In this document: one piece after another, positions 5,599 through 7,260 of the stretch
How the letters are laid out: each line of letters begins with the position of its first letter
Numbering within the stretch: position 1 is the first letter of the stretch
Assembly: GCA_018061205.1 (NCBI GenBank)
Contig: JAGOUP010000019.1
Location: forward strand, 1,751 to 9,010
DNA length: 7,260 bases
Origin: Candidatus Levyibacteriota bacterium
GTDB taxonomy: Bacteria; Patescibacteriota; Microgenomatia; Levybacterales; UBA12049
Direction of reading: 5' to 3'
Position numbers and translations under genes: made by a program
The notes under the pieces: model-generated
Databases searched by the model: none
What the model was told of the DNA's origin: nothing
Seen by the model: the letters and a program-made list of their open reading frames with translations, nothing else

Positions 5599-7194
5599 AT
5601 GCAAGATCCAACAATACCAAATAATCAACAACCAAATGCACAAATACCGACAGGTATGCCACCCGTTACTGGTATGTCTCAGCCTGTGAGTACACCAGCA
5701 CCAGTGGCACCACTTACTGGGCAGACGCCAAGTATACAGTCACCACAACCACAACAGCCTGAAAAAGTTGCTCAAGCACCAGTAGTGAAACCTGCAGAAA
5801 AACCTGAGGTGAAGAGAGAAGCATCAAAAAATGGAGAACCAGAAGTGAAAAAGGTGGATATTGAAAAAATAGTGAGTAGTTGGACAGGGATTCCAATTAC
5901 AAAACTGACAGAGGATGAGGGTGCAAAACTGTTGAATTTAGAAAAACGTATTCATCAACGACTTATTGATCAAGAAGAAGCAGTGACTGCAGTTGCTGAA
6001 GCAGTCAGACGTGGTCGTATAGGACTCGCTGCAGCAAATAGACCTATCGCATCATTTATTTTCTTGGGTCCCTCAGGTACTGGTAAAACAGAGTTAGCAA
6101 AAACACTCGCTGAAATACTTTTTGGTAAAGATGATGCATTGGTCCGATTAGACATGTCCGAATATATGGAAAAACACGAGGTAGCAAAACTTATTGGTGC
6201 ACCTCCAGGGTATGTTGGCTATGAAGAAGGTGGACAATTGACTGAAGCAGTCAGGGCCAAGCCTTATTCTATCGTTTTGCTGGATGAAGTAGAAAAAGCA
6301 CATCCTGATGTTTTTAATATTTTGTTGCAGCTTTTGGAAGATGGTAGATTGACCGATAACAAAGGAAATACAATTTCTTTTAAGAATACTATTGTTATTT
6401 GTACCTCAAATATTGGGAGTGCACTTATTACGCAAAAACTAGGAGAAAAAGAAGGAAAAGAATTGACAGAAGTCGAATTTGTTAAAGAATTTGGTGAATT
6501 AACGACATTAGTGAATGGAGAACTTCGCAAGTTCTTCAGACCAGAACTGCTCAATCGTTTTGATGATATTGTGATCTTTAAGCCTTTGCGTCGTCAAGAT
6601 ATGAAAGCCATTGCCAGACTGGGTATTCAAAAAACCAACAAACTCTTACAAGAACAAGATATCAAGCTTACGATGTCTGATAAAGCATTGTCTCAGTTGG
6701 CATTGGAAGGGTATGATCCAATATACGGAGCACGACCACTGCGAAGATTGATACAAACATCTATTGAAAATCCTATTGCTGTGCTAATCATTGCCAAAAC
6801 ATTTGTTGCAGGAGATACAATCATGATTGATTATGATCAGGCAAAATCTGATTATTCTTTCCGAAAAGCAACACCGCAAGATATTGCCCGCCTGTCATCG
6901 CCTGAAGGCGAAGCCAATGGCGGACAGGCAGCAGTTGAAAAACAAGCAGAAGAAGATAAGAAACAAAAGGAAAATCCTACACCTTCACTTGGAGATGCAA
7001 AGCAATTAAATAATCCAACAAATAATAATCAAAACAAACAATTTCCATCAGGAAATACTCCTCCTGCTGCTCAAGTTGTAAACTCTCCCACAACACCTTC
7101 AATACAAAACAATAGTGTGAATACGAATTCTCGGCCAGTTCCGCCTATTTCATCGGGGTCTCCACAGACGCCAGTAGTCGATACTCCGAAGTAG
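5599..7194 (+). CDS. Clp/Hsp100 AAA-2 ring protein (second half of a split Clp ATPase)
   Basis: A 531-aa protein equal to the C-terminal half of a Clp/Hsp100 unfoldase. A Pro/Gln-rich tail (about 1-70) leads to the canonical start of the second ring, VSSWTGIPITKLTEDEG (92-108). AAA-2 shows Walker A GPSGTGKT (157-164), pore loop GAPPGYVGYEEGGQL with Y205, Walker B LLDEVEKAHPD with D229/E230, sensor-1 region CTSNIGS (268-274), arginine finger R320 in FRPELLNRFD, and sensor-2 GARPLRR with R379. The C-terminal small domain ends near 412. All catalytic parts are present. The insertion between CTSN and FRPE, where ClpA and ClpC carry an IGL/VGF-type ClpP-docking tripeptide, shows none, so it looks more like ClpB. 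A disordered tail rich in Asn, Pro, Gln and Ser (about 430-531) begins with a stretch encoded by a GC-rich repeat (6886-6930). No Shine-Dalgarno site is seen; the 8-bp gap suggests translational coupling to the preceding gene. Upstream in-frame codons to the TAG at 5479 do not look Pro/Gln-rich, which favours this ATG. Confidence 0.88.
   Translation: MQDPTIPNNQQPNAQIPTGMPPVTGMSQPVSTPAPVAPLTGQTPSIQSPQPQQPEKVAQAPVVKPAEKPEVKREASKNGEPEVKKVDIEKIVSSWTGIPITKLTEDEGAKLLNLEKRIHQRLIDQEEAVTAVAEAVRRGRIGLAAANRPIASFIFLGPSGTGKTELAKTLAEILFGKDDALVRLDMSEYMEKHEVAKLIGAPPGYVGYEEGGQLTEAVRAKPYSIVLLDEVEKAHPDVFNILLQLLEDGRLTDNKGNTISFKNTIVICTSNIGSALITQKLGEKEGKELTEVEFVKEFGELTTLVNGELRKFFRPELLNRFDDIVIFKPLRRQDMKAIARLGIQKTNKLLQEQDIKLTMSDKALSQLALEGYDPIYGARPLRRLIQTSIENPIAVLIIAKTFVAGDTIMIDYDQAKSDYSFRKATPQDIARLSSPEGEANGGQAAVEKQAEEDKKQKENPTPSLGDAKQLNNPTNNNQNKQFPSGNTPPAAQVVNSPTTPSIQNNSVNTNSRPVPPISSGSPQTPVVDTPK
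6886..6930 (+). repeat. GC-rich REP-like palindromic element inside the AAA-2 gene
   Basis: This 45-bp stretch is 30/45 G+C inside AT-rich DNA. GCCTGTC (6890-6896) pairs with GACAGGC (6923-6929). Between them lie two smaller hairpins, TCGCC/GGCGA (6898-6902 with 6907-6911, loop TGAA) and GCC/GGC (6913-6915 with 6919-6921), giving a three-way-junction shape. It is read in frame as residues 430-444 (ARLSSPEGEANGGQA), just after the AAA-2 small domain and before the disordered tail. The GCCTGTC...GACAGGC form resembles short palindromic repeats that I associate with Patescibacteria genomes. Only one copy is in the window. Confidence 0.6.
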
Positions 7195-7209
7195 TCTTTT
7201 CTTCTTTTT
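7180..7209 (+). terminator. Weak terminator-like hairpin with pyrimidine tract at the end of the Clp pair
   Basis: GATACT (7180-7185) can pair with AGTAGTC (7190-7196, one bulged G) over the loop CCGA, and a T-rich tract (7197-7209) follows directly. The stem overlaps the TAG stop at 7192-7194. The stem is short and AT-rich, so the call rests mainly on the T-rich tract and on the promoter that follows. Confidence 0.35.
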
Positions 7210-7222
7210 CTCTATATTCTTA

Positions 7223-7251
7223 TTGAAGGATGCCTATTTTTCTGGTATACT
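7223..7251 (+). promoter_or_regulatory. Sigma-70-type promoter with extended -10
   Basis: TTGAAG (7223-7228) and TATACT (7246-7251) are separated by exactly 17 bp, and TG at 7243-7244 gives an extended -10. This is the best promoter-like sequence in the window. It would start transcription near 7258 for a plus-strand gene beyond the right edge, which supports a unit boundary after the Clp pair. Confidence 0.6.
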
Positions 7252-7260
7252 ACTCTCTAC

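Noticed and set aside
72..7194. Alternative genetic code with UGA read as glycine, as in some CPR lineages
   Set aside because: TGA ends the VirB2-like gene (1358-1360) and the VirB6-like gene (3798-3800) at sensible places, and no in-frame TGA lies within any conserved domain.
1..7260. tRNA, rRNA, insertion sequence or CRISPR array
   Set aside because: No cloverleaf gene, rRNA-like stretch, transposase or regular direct repeat was seen on either strand by eye. Small ncRNAs cannot be excluded without a covariance search.

Overview
The window is AT-rich, gene-dense and entirely plus-strand. It carries five genes: a J-domain protein, a small VirB2/TrbC-like two-helix membrane protein, a large polytopic VirB6/TrbL-like membrane protein, and two adjacent genes that together make up one Clp/Hsp100 ATPase (AAA-1 ring protein, then AAA-2 ring protein). 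The secretion-like pair, the zinc-finger-less compact J-protein, the Pro/Gln-rich tails and the near absence of Shine-Dalgarno sites suggest a Candidate Phyla Radiation (Patescibacteria) genome, possibly Microgenomates-like. That placement is an inference from family resemblance. TAA, TGA and TAG all end genes here, so the UGA-as-glycine code of some CPR lineages is not in use.

Layout. 1-71: end of an upstream unit with a perfect hairpin plus T-tract. 72-956: dnaJ-like gene. 986-1360: VirB2/TrbC-like protein with signal peptide. 1410-3800: VirB6/TrbL-like protein with signal peptide, six predicted membrane segments and a ~400-residue soluble tail containing a three-fold internal repeat. 3801-3922: the only sizeable gap (122 bp), holding a terminator-like hairpin, a consensus -10 hexamer and a perfect 20-bp palindrome. 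3923-5590 and 5599-7194: Clp N-domain + AAA-1 protein and AAA-2 protein, 8 bp apart. 7195-7260: pyrimidine-rich terminator-like tract and a strong promoter-like sequence for a gene beyond the window.

The most notable points are (i) the Clp ATPase split exactly between its two rings, with Pro/Gln-rich tails at the break; (ii) a His in place of the usual Tyr in the AAA-1 pore loop, no visible ClpP-docking tripeptide in the AAA-2 ring, and no M-domain; (iii) two gene-junction palindromes sharing the arms AAATAGGA/TCCTATTT; (iv) a GC-rich, multi-hairpin, REP-like element translated in frame inside the AAA-2 gene; and (v) J-protein and Hsp100 genes flanking a type IV secretion-like membrane pair. 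A working model is an envelope translocation apparatus with its own chaperone/unfoldase set. The sequence supports the gene content and order; the functional coupling is a hypothesis.
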